Shown in pieces: positions 46,401 to 57,483 of a DNA stretch of 64,000 bases (position 1 is the stretch's first letter; each line of letters starts with the position of its first letter). The notes under the pieces were generated by a model. The model did no database searches and was not told the DNA's origin. It was given only the letters and a program-made list of their open reading frames with translations. The stretch comes from Hyparrhenia diplandra (lineage: Eukaryota; Streptophyta; Magnoliopsida; Poales; Poaceae), in the NCBI GenBank assembly GCA_015847255.1, contig JADLZK010009261.1:124001-188000 (forward strand), in the 5' to 3' direction. The position numbers and the translations under genes were made by a program.

Positions 46401-47561
46401 ATTCGGTGATTGCGGCCCAATTTGCTGTATCGGCCCACCGAGCCCCGCATGTTTCTCCCTTACTCCATCGAGTGACGTTCCATCGGCGGCGGCTGTGTAG
46501 CTGTGTTCCACCGCGAGCTCGTCATCGTCTTCCTCGTTCCAATCCTCGTCCCCATCCCCATCCCCATCCGTGTACCCGTTCCCCGATCTTTGGGTGTTGT
46601 GCGGCTAGATCTCGGGTTGATTTCTCTTTTTTTGTTGGTAAGCAAGCCTTATTGCGTACAGATTCTTTGGTTCCTCCTGCAGAATGGTTTTTCAATTTGC
46701 GTTGGCCGTGAGCTCTCGAACCCAAATCCTCTTTCCTGCGGTGGATTCTTTGATTCATCAAACTTGTTCATGGATTTTACTAGTGGGACCAGCTTAATTT
46801 CTGAATTCTCGAACCTTTTCCCATGTTGAGTCCGCGCTCCCCTGCTGAAAGGGGTGGGATGGAAACGGATGCCCCGATTCATATAAATCTTGCCAAAGAA
46901 TATGCCGATTGTGCTTGCCCCTGTTGCAATATGTGGTTTTCCTATGTTTCTTGTGGCTTTTTTTAAACTATTTCGATTACTGATCGCTATGGACATGCTA
47001 ATTTCACAGTTGGGGTTCGGAACCCCACTTCGCGAGGCACGTCCGATGAGATTACTAGGGAGATTGAAAGTTTCGGTCTCTGTTACAGTGTGTTGAAAGC
47101 ATGTTGTTGCTTTTAGTTGGGTTGTATGTTCTGTTCGTACTGGAAATGCCTTGAGTGTCTGTCCATCAGAGCTTGTGTTCGTCCATCAATGCGAAATAAA
47201 AAAGTACTTCTGAGTAGTACTGGGAGGGGTCGTAGTAATGCAAATTCTACAATGCATCGTTTGCTTGCAAACTGTATCACCCTCAATTGATGTGATTTGT
47301 TATGTTTCTTCAGGTCTTGAAGTGTGAATATGCAGTCCGGGAAGAGATTCGTCAAATATGAAACTAAAAAAAATCGATTTTCTTCAGGTCTTGATGTTCT
47401 TGTGCTGCTGATCTAATTTTCAATTACCTTTAACAAATGTGATCTTCCATTGGTAAATATCTATTGTTCTGGTTTTTAGTAGACAATGTTCCCACAGTTT
47501 TCATATGTTGTTCAACTACGTTCAAACTGATGTTCTTTGTATTATTCATTGATTTTCATAG
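46401..47561 (+). other. Possible 5' leader and introns of the exon series at 47562
   Basis: A CCATCC microsatellite (46550-46570) and a pyrimidine-rich leader end in a donor-like TTG|GTAAGC near 46640, as in plant 5' UTR introns. Candidate acceptors follow. TTTCTTCAGGTCTTGA occurs twice (about 47310 and 47381). No start codon is certain. Confidence 0.3.
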
Positions 47562-49571
47562 GCAAGTGAGAAAGCTGACAAATCTCTAGGTTCTAATGGG
47601 CCTCAAAGACCTTCTGTTGATTCTGGAAGGGTACATGATCCTAACAAATTTGATGTTCTGTTACTAACCAAGTGATGCTCTTTTTTCCATATTGTAGTGT
47701 TCACTTAATATATATTAGGTGGAATATTTTTCAGCTATCAAGTTCTCAACCTTAAGTATATTTTCAGCATGATTTTAATTTTAAGTATTCGTGGATATAA
47801 TGGCAAAAAAAGAGCATGGTTATGTAGTGATATAAAGTTAGTTGATAATCATGTTGGTTAGCTTTCTATTTCATGCACCTTCTTATTTAATCACTCCCTC
47901 TAATATATGAATAGACAGGGTAGAAGATGCTACTTGCTACGACGACACAAACAATTCTTTCCAGTGCCATTCTGCCAGATTGTTTGAATGAGGTAAAAAT
48001 CACCTTATATGACTTACCTAATTAAATATATTTGCAGTATTTCAGTTTAGTGACAATGTATGTGGGAATTATTGTTGCTTGATTTGAATTGTTTTGATGT
48101 TTGTTCATACAAGAAATAATGTAAGAGTTGGCGGTGGCCAGATGCTCCGATGGCCCCCCTAATTGCTACATATTGCAGGACATGCTTGCAAAATTTGGTT
48201 GGATGTCTTATAATAGGTTTCTTTTCAGACAAGTATAATGTGACCTTCATGCTTGTGATTCTCGGTAACGCTTTGTTTAGATGTTGTCAGTCCTGTTCCA
48301 AGTGGAATTCTCTGTCATCAATATTTATTGCCTATTTGTGTCAAATGACATGTTATTCCTTGCTTATGTGGGTTTTTGCTTTGATTTTATATATGCATTA
48401 ATCTCTTTTTTATGATTTTTATCTTTGATTTTATCTTCAAATTTATTTTGGTTCGTTACAGCTGCTACTCATTGCATCTCTGTTGAAGTGCCCATGTTTC
48501 GCATTACCTCTTTCACATATTGCCCATGGATATCAGTTGTGTGGTTGCACATATTGTCAATGCCATGTGTTAACTAATTAGCAAGGGCTACATCACTACC
48601 GGCCATTCATTTTTCTACTGAACTGGTGCAGTTCATTGCATCTCTTGCCTTTGCGTCACTGCTGCTCGAGTCTTGACTGCCAGAGACCCACAGTGCCAGA
48701 GTCTTGACTGCCTTTTGCGTTACTATGCACTATTTGTGAAGTACTTAGCCTATATAAGAAGAAAATAGATTCTTAATCATCACATTGGTAGAATTTTCAT
48801 TTGAAAGAAATGTAAAAACAAACAAGAGTTCTACAGTATCTTATTCAATACTGTACTTCAAAGTTGTAACTATCAAACTTCGATGTTCTACCTTTCAAAC
48901 AGTGATGTTCTACGTAGCAAAAGATCGATGTTCTATCAAAGAAAGTTCAATGTTCTATTTTCTATACATAATGTGACAACATATATTTGATGTTCTACCT
49001 ATGAATCTGTGATGTTCTACGAATCAAAGATTGATGTTCTACCAAGCGAACCTGAATATTCTACTTTTTCAATACACTAGTAGCAGGGAACCAGCGCCCG
49101 TTCAGTAACTCTTTGAAAGGTTGTGCCTGCTGCTAGAACACGGTGCCAACTCTTTGAAAGGATGCGTTTTAGAAAGGGTTTATGATTCTCTGTGTCAACT
49201 TGGGATCTTCAGTCATCATCTCATGTTATTGAAAATTTATTTTTCAATTTGTTTGGACTTTGCAGAAGGCTGACGAAGTGCAAAAAAAATTGGAGGATGA
49301 TAAAGATTACGAGCACAATTATGATAGCCTTTATGGCCCTAACACATCTTCCTTTAAAGCACTATTGATCTCATTCTTGTCATTGTTGAGCTCTAATAAC
49401 GATTCAAAGGACACAATTCCTGAGAAGAATAGGGACGTGGGGAAGGGAAGCAAGGGAAGAACAAGTCTGATAAGTAGGAAGGAGCATTCCATCGGAAAAG
49501 TCATTAGCAGGGTGCCAAGGTTTGGTGGTTTCAAACAAACAACTGCACAACGTAACAACTGCACAACGTAA
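47562..49571 (+). CDS. Three phase-compatible exon-like blocks of an unrecognised gene
   Basis: Block 1 (47562-47630, 69 bp) follows TTTTCATAG and ends before GTACAT. Block 2 (47924-47992, 69 bp) follows GGGTAG and ends before GTAAAAAT. Block 3 (49266-49571) follows GGACTTTGCAG and runs to TAA. All three are open and join in phase 0. Block 3 contains KADEVQKKLEDDKDYEHNY, a charged, possibly coiled segment, then a Ser/Lys-rich tail. I do not recognise the family. The joining is inference from splice-like borders only. One arm of a large inverted repeat lies in the last intron and the other beyond the stop. It may be a gene, or a fragment carried by a transposon. Confidence 0.35.
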
Positions 49572-50032
49572 AATTGACAAGGAGGCAGTATCTCATACTG
49601 AACCCTTGTATTGGAGTGCCAGAACCAGAAGAAGTTGCATCTCGTTCAGTAGTATTACATGGATGACCGCTGTCATTGTATGATGGCTAGAAGATGGTCT
49701 GTCCTGTTTTGCCTTTTTAGTCATGAAGAATGGACAACCAGTTGATTGAGGAAGCAACTTTAGGTAATTTTGATGAATTCCTTTTCGTTTGAAGTGAATT
49801 TCACTGTTATGTTTAACAAAAGTAGCTGTTATATTTAACAAAAGTAGAACATTCAAGTTCCCTTGATAGAACATCAATTTTTCCTGGGTAGAACATCATA
49901 GTTCTAAAGGTAGAACATCGTATATGTTGTCACATTATATATAAGAAATGGAACATTAAAGTTTCCTTGATAGAACATCGATCTTTGCTACGTAGAACAT
50001 TAAAGTTTGATATTTAGAACTTTGAAGTAGAT
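48859..50032. repeat. Large inverted repeat with GATGTTCTAC subrepeats
   Basis: The arms at 48859-49078 and 49853-50032 are inverted copies (for example GTAGCAAA-GATCGATGTTCTATCAA and ATAATGTGACAACATAT on both). Each arm is built from GATGTTCTAC-like units spaced roughly 20-30 bp apart. The arms enclose about 775 bp that include exon-like block 3. The structure resembles the subterminal repeats of a DNA transposon. Confidence 0.7.
49075..49105 (+). mobile_element. CACTA-like terminus
   Basis: CACTAGTAGCAGGGAACC at the inner edge of the left arm looks like a rice CACTA terminal inverted repeat. I did not find the matching opposite end, so it may be a fragment or chance. Confidence 0.25.
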
Positions 50033-50280
50033 GTGGTCTGCAAAACTTCCTCTACCTCCGTTACTTGAGTCAAGAAACAGTTCAGATAACTTTCAAGAAC
50101 CAATTATGGATACCTTTCACGATAGATTAATGAAGACATTGAAATGTCAACTTCTCAGATTTGGTTCTACATTTTTTTTCACAACCTCTCGATTTTTTTT
50201 CTTGCATAATAGCAAAATACAAATTGCTATAAGTAACACTTAAATAGCATAATTTTTTAAAAAATAATACTCGGTGATAT
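50033..50280. other. Short AT-rich flank before element E
   Basis: T-rich sequence, no feature recognised. Confidence 0.4.
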
Positions 50281-51510
50281 TGTGGGACAGATATTCATTT
50301 GTCATTATCAAGGCCTAATTCGAAACAAAGGCCCATCAAGATAAGCCCAATCCGCGAATAAACAATCAAGGCCGGCCCCGCTCGCCTCGATTGAACTCGA
50401 GCTCGACCGATGGGAGCCCCTCCGCCTCGAACGAGCTCCCGGACGACGAGCCTCCCGGGCACGAGCTCGAGCTCGGCCCGGCGCCCATTCTCTCCGCCTC
50501 GAGCGAGCTCCCCTTCGGGACGAGTTCTCCAAAGCCTGAAACAGCCCCGAGCTTGAGCTCGATCGCCGAGCTCCCTTCCGTCTCGAACGAGCTCCGGGCA
50601 GCCTGATTCCCAACCAACAACGGGCTCGGGGCACAACGTTGATCGACGAGGCCACAACTACTTGTGTGGGCGCCGCAACCTATGGCAAGATATCGCCCGG
50701 AGAACGAGATCCCCGAAGGCACGCGGCGTTATGGCTTGTCGTCACGCCATACCGCGGCCGAGCACCACGGACAAGCACTACAAGACAAGGATGACCTCGA
50801 CGATGGTGCCGAGCTCCCCGCCGAGCTCTCTGTCCACACATTTTTCTGCGACACCAAGTACGAGCATTTACGCCGGGCGGCGCCACTCTGCACTGGCGCG
50901 GACAATGGGCGCGTGCGGCGACGCTTGACAAGACATATAGGTGATTGAGGCGGCGCAACGAGCTCGGTGTCTCTTCGCCGCCAACCGCCGAGCTCCGAGC
51001 TCAACGGTCGGCGACGGGACCTCGGGATATGGAGCCGCCCCTACGAGTCTACCCCGACCGACGGATAGGCTGCGGGCGGCGGGCGGCGGCGACGCTACGC
51101 ACGCCGGGCGGTCGGCGTGCCCGACAGACCGGCGACATTTCCTCTTCACCCCTCGAATTTGTATTCCTTCTCTCCCTAAGTCCCTCGCCTAATGGCCACC
51201 TATACGCCCCCTTGTGACTATAAAAGGGGAGGCTTGGCCATTGGAAGAAGGCAAGCTCTCAAGCACACGAAGCCATCAGCTAAAACACACTCGATCACAC
51301 ACTCTCACGAGACACGGGAGCTCATCTCCCTCTCTCGCCCGCTTGTATTCACCCCGATAACGAGCACTTGAGCTCGAATAGTGCAAAACACGGGATCGGG
51401 TGCGACGATTAGCCCCGAACCAGTATAAACACCGTGTCATTATCCCTTGAGCTAGGCCATCGTTGCACACATTAGCGGTCGATTCTTTGTGACCGTGGTA
51501 TACGACCCAC
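50281..51510 (+). repeat. 5' LTR of element E
   Basis: It starts about TGTGGGACAG and ends about GACCCAC, so the ends are near-inverse. The exact right border is uncertain by a few bases. TATA box CTATAAAAGG lies at 51218-51227. The LTR is GC-rich and dense in GAGCTC and CGAGCTC words. Confidence 0.65.
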
Positions 51511-51515
51511 GGCGG

Positions 51516-51534
51516 TTGGCGCGCCAGGTAGGGG
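51516..51534 (+). other. Primer binding site of element E
   Basis: TTGGCGCGCCAGGTAGGGG just after the LTR is the form seen in grass Tat-lineage elements such as RIRE2. It differs from the TGGCGCCGTTGCC site of A-C. Confidence 0.7.
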
Positions 51535-51562
51535 CAGCGCTAGTGTGGCGACCACCACTTCG

Positions 51563-53640
51563 ATGGCTTCCTTCACCACCCCTCCGGCGTCCGGCGCACC
51601 GATGCGCTTCGGGACTCTGGACTTCGCCGGCACCAGCTCCGAGAACTCCCTCGTTGGAGTCACCTTCCCCGGGCGGGTGGGGACGGCCGCCGCCCGCGCC
51701 TAGTCCGCGACGCCGCCGACTCGCGGCCTGGTCCGCTCCGGCCAGACGCGACTTCCGGACGGCGAGCCCCATCCACGCGGTGGCCGACCGCTCGCTTCGT
51801 TAGCATTGCGGACCTGCTTCCGCACATCCTGAGCCCTGAGCCGACTCAGGAGCTCTTCCGTGACGTCACCTTCTCCGCCGCCAACGCCGTCCCCTGCGCC
51901 GCAGGCCGGCCCCGCTCTCCCCCGATGAGTTCCTCGCCGCGTACACCGAGATGTACCCGCAGGGACAGCTCTTCCTACCGACGCCTCGAGCAACGAGCTC
52001 GGCCGACAGGCCTCGAGACCCGCGCCGGTAGCTTGAGTCTTGCGGGAACCGACCCCACACGCTAGTGCTACATGTGCCAAACCCCGACGGTGCGGTACGG
52101 CGTGCCTGGCTGAGGGAGGAGTCCACCCAAAGATACCCCCGCGCACTCGGGGACGAGACTCGACGGCTCCCTCAACGGCGCACCGCCTAAGCGTGTCCAC
52201 GAGCGTCTCGAGGAGCTTGAGGAGGCCGAGCGCGAGATCGCGCCAGAGCGTGAGGCTCTCCTCGCCGAGGAAGGAGGCCGACACCGAGCTCGAGCTCGCG
52301 GAAGGGAGGCGTGGCGCCGCATCGAGAAGGCGGGACGACTTCCACCCGGTCTTTGGCGGGCGACCCGAGAACCTCAACGCCGCCTCCATGCTCCTACATG
52401 ACCTCCCCGAGCCCGCGGGCGCGGAGGCCAGGCGAGTGCACCGGCAGCTGCGATCCCTCATCGAGAAGGCCACGGAGCAGCAGATGGAGAGCTCGACGTC
52501 ACACCGCCGGCCCGAGAGGAGCACGAGGCCTCTTCCAACCGGAGGCGGATCATGACGATTCCCCATGAGTCCACGCCCGGCGTCGGGTCGGCGAGAACCG
52601 CGACGTCACGGGACACCTCCGACGCACGCCGACGTCGCGAAGCCCGGAGGAAGCGGCCGCCCCCGAGAGCGCCGAGACCGCCACGACGGCCGGCGCGACG
52701 ACGACGACCGCCCAAAGACGCTCCTACAAAGAAGAGGAGGGGCGGCCGCTACGACAGCCAGGAGGACCCGCAGCCAAGCCCGACGCCGGAAGTAAGGAGG
52801 CGACCAACGCGCTCTCCCCGAGCTCGAGCTCGAGGTGGAGCTCGAGGCAGGAGCCCCACTCCGGACGGGAGGCGACCGCGGGTCTTTACGGCGGAGGTCC
52901 ACGACGCGCCGTTCCCAAAACGTTTCCGCGCTCCGACCGGTCAAAAGTACAATGGGGAGACAGACCCCAGCGTGTGGCTCGAGGATTACCGGCTCGGGTG
53001 TGAGGCGGGAGGAGCCGACGATGAGCTCTTCATCATCCGCAACCTCCCTCTGTACCTCGCTGACACCGCTCGGTCTTGGCTCGAGCATTTGCCTGCAGGT
53101 CTCATCAGCAGCTGGCGCGACCTCCGTGACATCTTCGTCGGCAACTTCTAGGGAACCTATTCCCGCCCCAGCAACACATGGGACCTCCGCGGCTGCAAGC
53201 AGCGGAAGAATGAGAGCCTGCGCGACTACATCCGGCGCTTCTCTAAACTCTGCAACGAGCTCTCCGACGCCACCGACGCCGAGATCATCACCGCCTTCAC
53301 CTTCGGCACGACCTGCGAGACGCTCATCCGCGAGCTCGGCATCCACAAGCCCAAGACGGTGAAGGAGCTCCTCGACCTCGCCACGAACCACGCCGGGGGC
53401 GAGGAAGCCATCTCTGTCGTCCTCCATGGCGCCACCGGCAAAGGCAAGGAGAAGACCGCCGACGAGGGCGCCGAGGGATCGACGTCGCGTCCCAAGAAGA
53501 AGAACAAGAACAAGCGCCGCCGCAACGAGGACGACTTCGTGGGGGTGGCAGACAAGAAGAAGCCGGGCGCCAAAGCGGCAAAGCCGAACGCCCCCAAGGA
53601 CTACTTCGAGAAGAAGCTCGAGCTCCCCGCCCCAACCACG
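51563..53640 (+). pseudogene. E gag (Tat type), broken
   Basis: The ATG at 51563 begins MASFTTPPASGAPMRFG, as expected for this lineage. After frame changes there is an Asp/Glu/Arg-rich region (52040-52555). The capsid core then runs in one frame from 52552: FPKRFRAPTGQKYNGETDPS, WLEDYRLGCEAGG, RSWLEHLPAGLISSWRDLRD. A single TAG at 53149-53151 interrupts it. The same frame continues with NTWDLRGCKQRKNESLRDYI and a Lys-rich tail to about 53640. No zinc knuckle was found. Confidence 0.75.
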
Positions 53641-54640
53641 AAGGTTCCGTCAAGCACAAGCTCAAGGATCGCAACCTTTCGCGGAAGTTCGTGGACCGCA
53701 CGAGGGCGAGGCGGACGGTGCGGGCAACGAACGGAACGACGACGAGTTCGACGAGCAGGCGGGCGACAAGGACGTCTTCTTCGAGGCCGGCGGCGATCAA
53801 CATCGTCTTCGGCGGGCCACCAGCGTACGAATCCAGGCGCCGCTAGAAGCTCCTGCAGCGCGAGGCCCTCTTCACCGAGCCTGCGACGCCCTCCTACCTC
53901 AAGTGGTCCGAGGCGCCGATCAGCTTCGATAAGAAGGACCACCCGAGTGCACATCCCTCACCCGGGGCGGTTCCCGCTCGTCGTCGACCCCATCGTCGGC
54001 ACTAAGCGTCTGGGCAAGGTGCTGATGGACGGCGGCAGCGGCCTCAACCTCCTCTACGTCGACACCATGGAGGCTCTCGACATCACGCGAGCTCGTCTCC
54101 GACCTTTGACGGATCCCATCCACGGGGTGGTGCCGGGGAAACAGGCGTTCCCGCTCGAGCGGATCGACCTCCCCGTCACCTTCGGCGACCCGAGCAACTT
54201 CCGCAAAGAAGTGCTCACCTTCGAGGTGCTCCCGTACAAGAGCGCGTACCACGTGTTGTTAGGCCGGCCGTGCTACGCGAAGTTCATGGCCGTGCCCAAC
54301 TACACGTACCTCAAACTCAAGATCCCCGGGCCGAAGGACGTGATTACGGTCAACTCCACCTTCGAGCGCGCCTTCAAGCTGCGATAAGGAGGAGGTGCGA
54401 AGACGCCAACGCCCTCATCGAGTCCGAGAAGCTCATCCCCGAGATGCTCGCATGGGTCCAGGCGGAGGACTCCAACGAGGTCAAGAAGGCATCGAGCACA
54501 TCCAGCAAGGCAGCAAGCTCGTCTGTCGAGCTCGAGAAGGCAGTAGGCTCCTTCGAGCCGGACGAGGACGCCAAGACGGTGGCGGTCGACGAGGAGGGGC
54601 GCACCGTTCGTGTCGGTGCTGAGCTCACTCCCAAATAGGA
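53641..54640 (+). pseudogene. E protease domain
   Basis: After a garbled stretch (53640-53940) the frame shows VLMDGGSGLNLLYVDTME near 54019-54072. In this lineage the active site is DGGSG-like rather than DTG. LLGRPCYAKFMAVPNY follows near 54258. The frame closes at 54387. A Glu/Lys-rich linker to about 54640 leads toward RT in another frame. Confidence 0.75.
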
Positions 54641-55522
54641 AAGCGAGCTCGTCGACTTCCTCCGCGCGAACCTTGACGTGTTCGCGTGGAAACCCTTGGA
54701 CATGCCAGGCATACCGAGGGAAGTCGCCGAAAGCACTCCTTAAACATCAAGCCCGGTTCTCGGCCGGTGAAGCAGCGGCTCCGGCGCTTCGACGACGGCA
54801 GCGGCGCGGTGCAATCGCCGAGGAGATAGATAAGCTCTTAGCGGCGGGCTTTGTTAAGGAGGTGTATCATCCCGAATGGATAGCCAACCCTGTACTAGTT
54901 AAGAAGAAGAATGGGAAATGGAGGATGTGTGTTGATTATACAAGTCTCAACAAGGCATGCCCAAAGGATCCGTTTCCTTTGCCGCGCATCGACCAAATCG
55001 TTGACTCCACCTCCGGGTGCGAGACACTCTGTTTTCTCGACGCATACTCCGGCTACCACCAGATCGCGATGAATGAGCTCGATCAGCTCGCAACCTCCTT
55101 CATCACTCCCTTCGGCGCATTACGCTACGTGACGATGCCATTCAGGTAAAAACGCCGGCGCCACCTTCCGAGAGGTGCATGCGAAAGTCTTCAAAGAGCT
55201 TCTCGGGAAGCGGCGTTGAAGCATACATCGACGACATCGTAGTCAAGACGAGACACACGGGAGAGCTCATCCCCGACCTCGAACAAGTCTTCAGCAAGCT
55301 CCGCGAGTTCGGAGTGAAGCTCAATCCGGAAAAGTGCGTTTTCGGGGTCCCTCGAGGGAAACTCCTTGGCTTCATAGTATCCGAGCACGGCATTGAAGCT
55401 AACCCGAAAAGATCGAGGCCATCCGAAATATGGGCCCGATAAAAACGTCAAGAGCGTGCAACGGCTCACCGGATGCCTTGCCGCGCTTAGCCGGTTCATA
55501 CTCGACTCGGCGAGCGTAGCCT
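54641..55522 (+). pseudogene. E reverse transcriptase, N-terminal part, cut by element C
   Basis: The RT core includes KLLAAGFVKEVYHPEWIANP, WRMCVDYTSLNKACPKD, FLDAYSGYHQIAM and FITPFGALRYVTMPF. After a frame change near 55149 the catalytic segment AYIDDIVVKT follows, then KLNPEKCVFGVPRGK. A final piece, VQRLTGCLAALSRFI, marks the end of the RT domain. RNase H and integrase are not in the window. Confidence 0.85.
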
Positions 55523-57193
55523 TGTTGACGGTCACTAACGACATATTTTTCCCGTCAACTTACTACCATAAAGGGAGTAAAACTATACCTTTTTATACTC
55601 ATATGCATTTATCACTAATAAAATTCCACTTGTAGTGTCTAGTATTTTATTTTTTGATTTATAATAAAAGCAAGTGGAAAATCGACCAAAGTACGCCATC
55701 AGGGAAAGCACATTATTGCAAAACACAAGCCCAGGAGCAAATCGACCCAAAACATCAAAATAACTTTTCAAGGCGAAGGAAGACACCAACGAAGGAAGAG
55801 GCCGGGCGGGCGAGCCGAGGGGGGGCGCACCACCTGGTGCGGCGCACCCTCCCCGAGGCGGTTTCGGCCCAACCTCGGGGAGGCGGTTCGTGCACGCCAA
55901 ATGGGGATTCCCGCCGTGGGATGGTCGGTTTGCTCGGAATAGGAAGGTTTACTGTGTCGGTTTTGGTGTAATTTAGCACTTAGGCCCCTCCTCCAAGTGT
56001 ATAAGTAGGCCCCCCTCTCTCCCTCTCTCAACACACACCACTTGGAGTCCAAAGAAACCCGCAATCTCTCTCTCTCTACCACCTCTACCTCTCTCTCTTC
56101 TTCTACTTCTTCTTTCTTCTTCTACTTTCTTCTTCTTCTTAGTTCTTGGTTAGCACTTGGAGTAGAAGAGCTACAAGGAGGGCTTGTCTCCTAGAAGAAA
56201 GTGCTTTGGTAATACATCTTCTCTATGGAGCATTCTTCTATTTACAAGTCTTATATCTATGTTCTTGGCCTAACTTATGAACTAGAGTATAGTCTTGTTC
56301 ATGTTCTTGTGTTGGTATATGAACTAGCATATAGTTTACATATCATAATCTTGACATGTTCATCTCAGTTCATCATCGATCATCGTATGCCTAACTTGAT
56401 TAGAGGTGGGATAACGGTCCGTTGTTCCTTCGGGTTTGCTCTTGTTCTAGTCCGTCCATTCGACGAGTGGGGATCTGGGGGGAAAGAGTAGTGCTCTAAT
56501 ATGCGGGCATGGTGCCCGGGGTATTACGACACTGCGGATATGAGTGCACGCCACGGTTGAGGGGGTAGGCGGCTTGGTCGTGACAAGCCTTGACCGTCCC
56601 TTGAAATCCCCCCCCACGTTCGTGTGTCTTTGTAGGAGTTAAGTAAATGCTTCCTATCGGGCCGTATGGTATCCGGGGAGTCTCCCTGTTATCCTAGACC
56701 TAACCATGATTAAATCGGTTTGCATATGATCCTAACTATTCATTTGTATGGCCATGACTAGATACATTAGAATTACTCCATTAGATTATTTATTTATTCT
56801 TTATCTATTTTCTTTATCCTTTTTCTTTGGTGGATTCTTAAGTGTGTGTCACACTATCAATAAACCATTATTGCTTACCCCCTGTTATGAACAATTTGGT
56901 CTAAGCAAACACATGTTCCTCTATTCGGATGCCATGCTAGCTTATTAATCACACGCCTTCCTTTGGGAAAATATAAATAACGATACCTCGAATACTTCGG
57001 GTGAAATGCTACAATGATAGATTCGATGCGCTGCGGATGAAATATCTAAGATGGCAAGATCTATCCCGTTGACAATCCCTTTCGGATCACCGACATGGTG
57101 GTTTTACTTGGGAATGTCACGGCGCATTTCTGGCGCCGTTATTGGGGATGGGTTTTATACTGTTTTCTTTGATTGCGCTAAGAAATGTCAACA
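55523..57193 (+). repeat. 5' LTR of element C
   Basis: 1671 bp, TGTTGACGGTCACTAACG to AAATGTCAACA. TATA box TATAAGTA lies at 56000-56007, followed by a long CT/CTT-rich tract (56060-56140). The conserved box GGGTGAAATGCTACAATG is near 56999-57016. A primer-site-like TGGCGCCGTTATTGGGGA occurs inside the LTR at 57131-57148. Confidence 0.85.
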
Positions 57194-57199
57194 AGCATT

Positions 57200-57218
57200 T
57201 CGGCGCCGTTGCCGTGGA
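57200..57218 (+). other. Primer binding site of element C
   Basis: TCGGCGCCGTTGCCGTGGA lies just after the LTR end. Compared with TGGCGCCGTTGCCGGGGA it carries changes at two positions. A better-matching copy lies 70 bp upstream, inside the LTR. Confidence 0.65.
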
Positions 57219-57483
57219 AGGCATTGTGAAAAAAAATAATAATAAATAGGCGGCTATGAATATGAAGCGTGTGCGTGGCTACCATTTGCTCATCTGAGGC
57301 TAATCTTTTATGTTTTCTCGTTGTGGATGAAAACAGGATAGTGTATGTCGGGTTTCCCTGCTGCGGAAAACTTCATCTCCGATCCGTAGGCACTCCTAAG
57401 GAAGAACAGGTCTCGTGCGCTTCTTCTTCGGCCGGGACCGACGGTCGAGACCGACATCCCCGCACCAACCGCAACTCAAGCCA

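Larger units (their letters stand above)
50281..55522 (+). mobile_element. Element E: Tat/RIRE2-like Ty3-gypsy element, left part
   Basis: An LTR, a TTGGCGCGCCAGGTAGGGG primer-type site, gag, protease and the first part of RT are present in order. RT is cut at 55522 by element C. The rest of pol and the 3' LTR should lie beyond 64000. It is the only Ty3-gypsy element here with a visible RT. GAGCTC hexamers are unusually frequent throughout. Confidence 0.85.

Noticed and set aside
45776..46711. Several 80-195 codon frames on both strands
   Set aside because: Mutually overlapping, no family similarity, no consistent splice structure; left as possible leader sequence.
48859..49078. Spaced GATGTTCTAC repeats as a CRISPR-like array
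   Set aside because: The units are diverged, spacers are short and related, and the whole array has an inverted partner at 49853-50032. It fits transposon subterminal repeats in a plant genome.
49075..49105. Complete CACTA transposon
   Set aside because: Only one CACTA-like end was found. A TACTAGTG at about 45708 is too far away and is not supported by matching terminal sequence.
50308..50722. Three overlapping minus-strand frames in the E LTR
   Set aside because: Produced by GAGCTC-rich repeats; they fall in an LTR and have no domain.
51700..52566. Minus-strand 288-codon frame
   Set aside because: Antisense to the gag region of element E in GC-rich sequence, with no known family.
52606..53427. 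Minus-strand 273-codon frame
   Set aside because: Mirror of the E gag core, which carries recognisable gag motifs on the plus strand.
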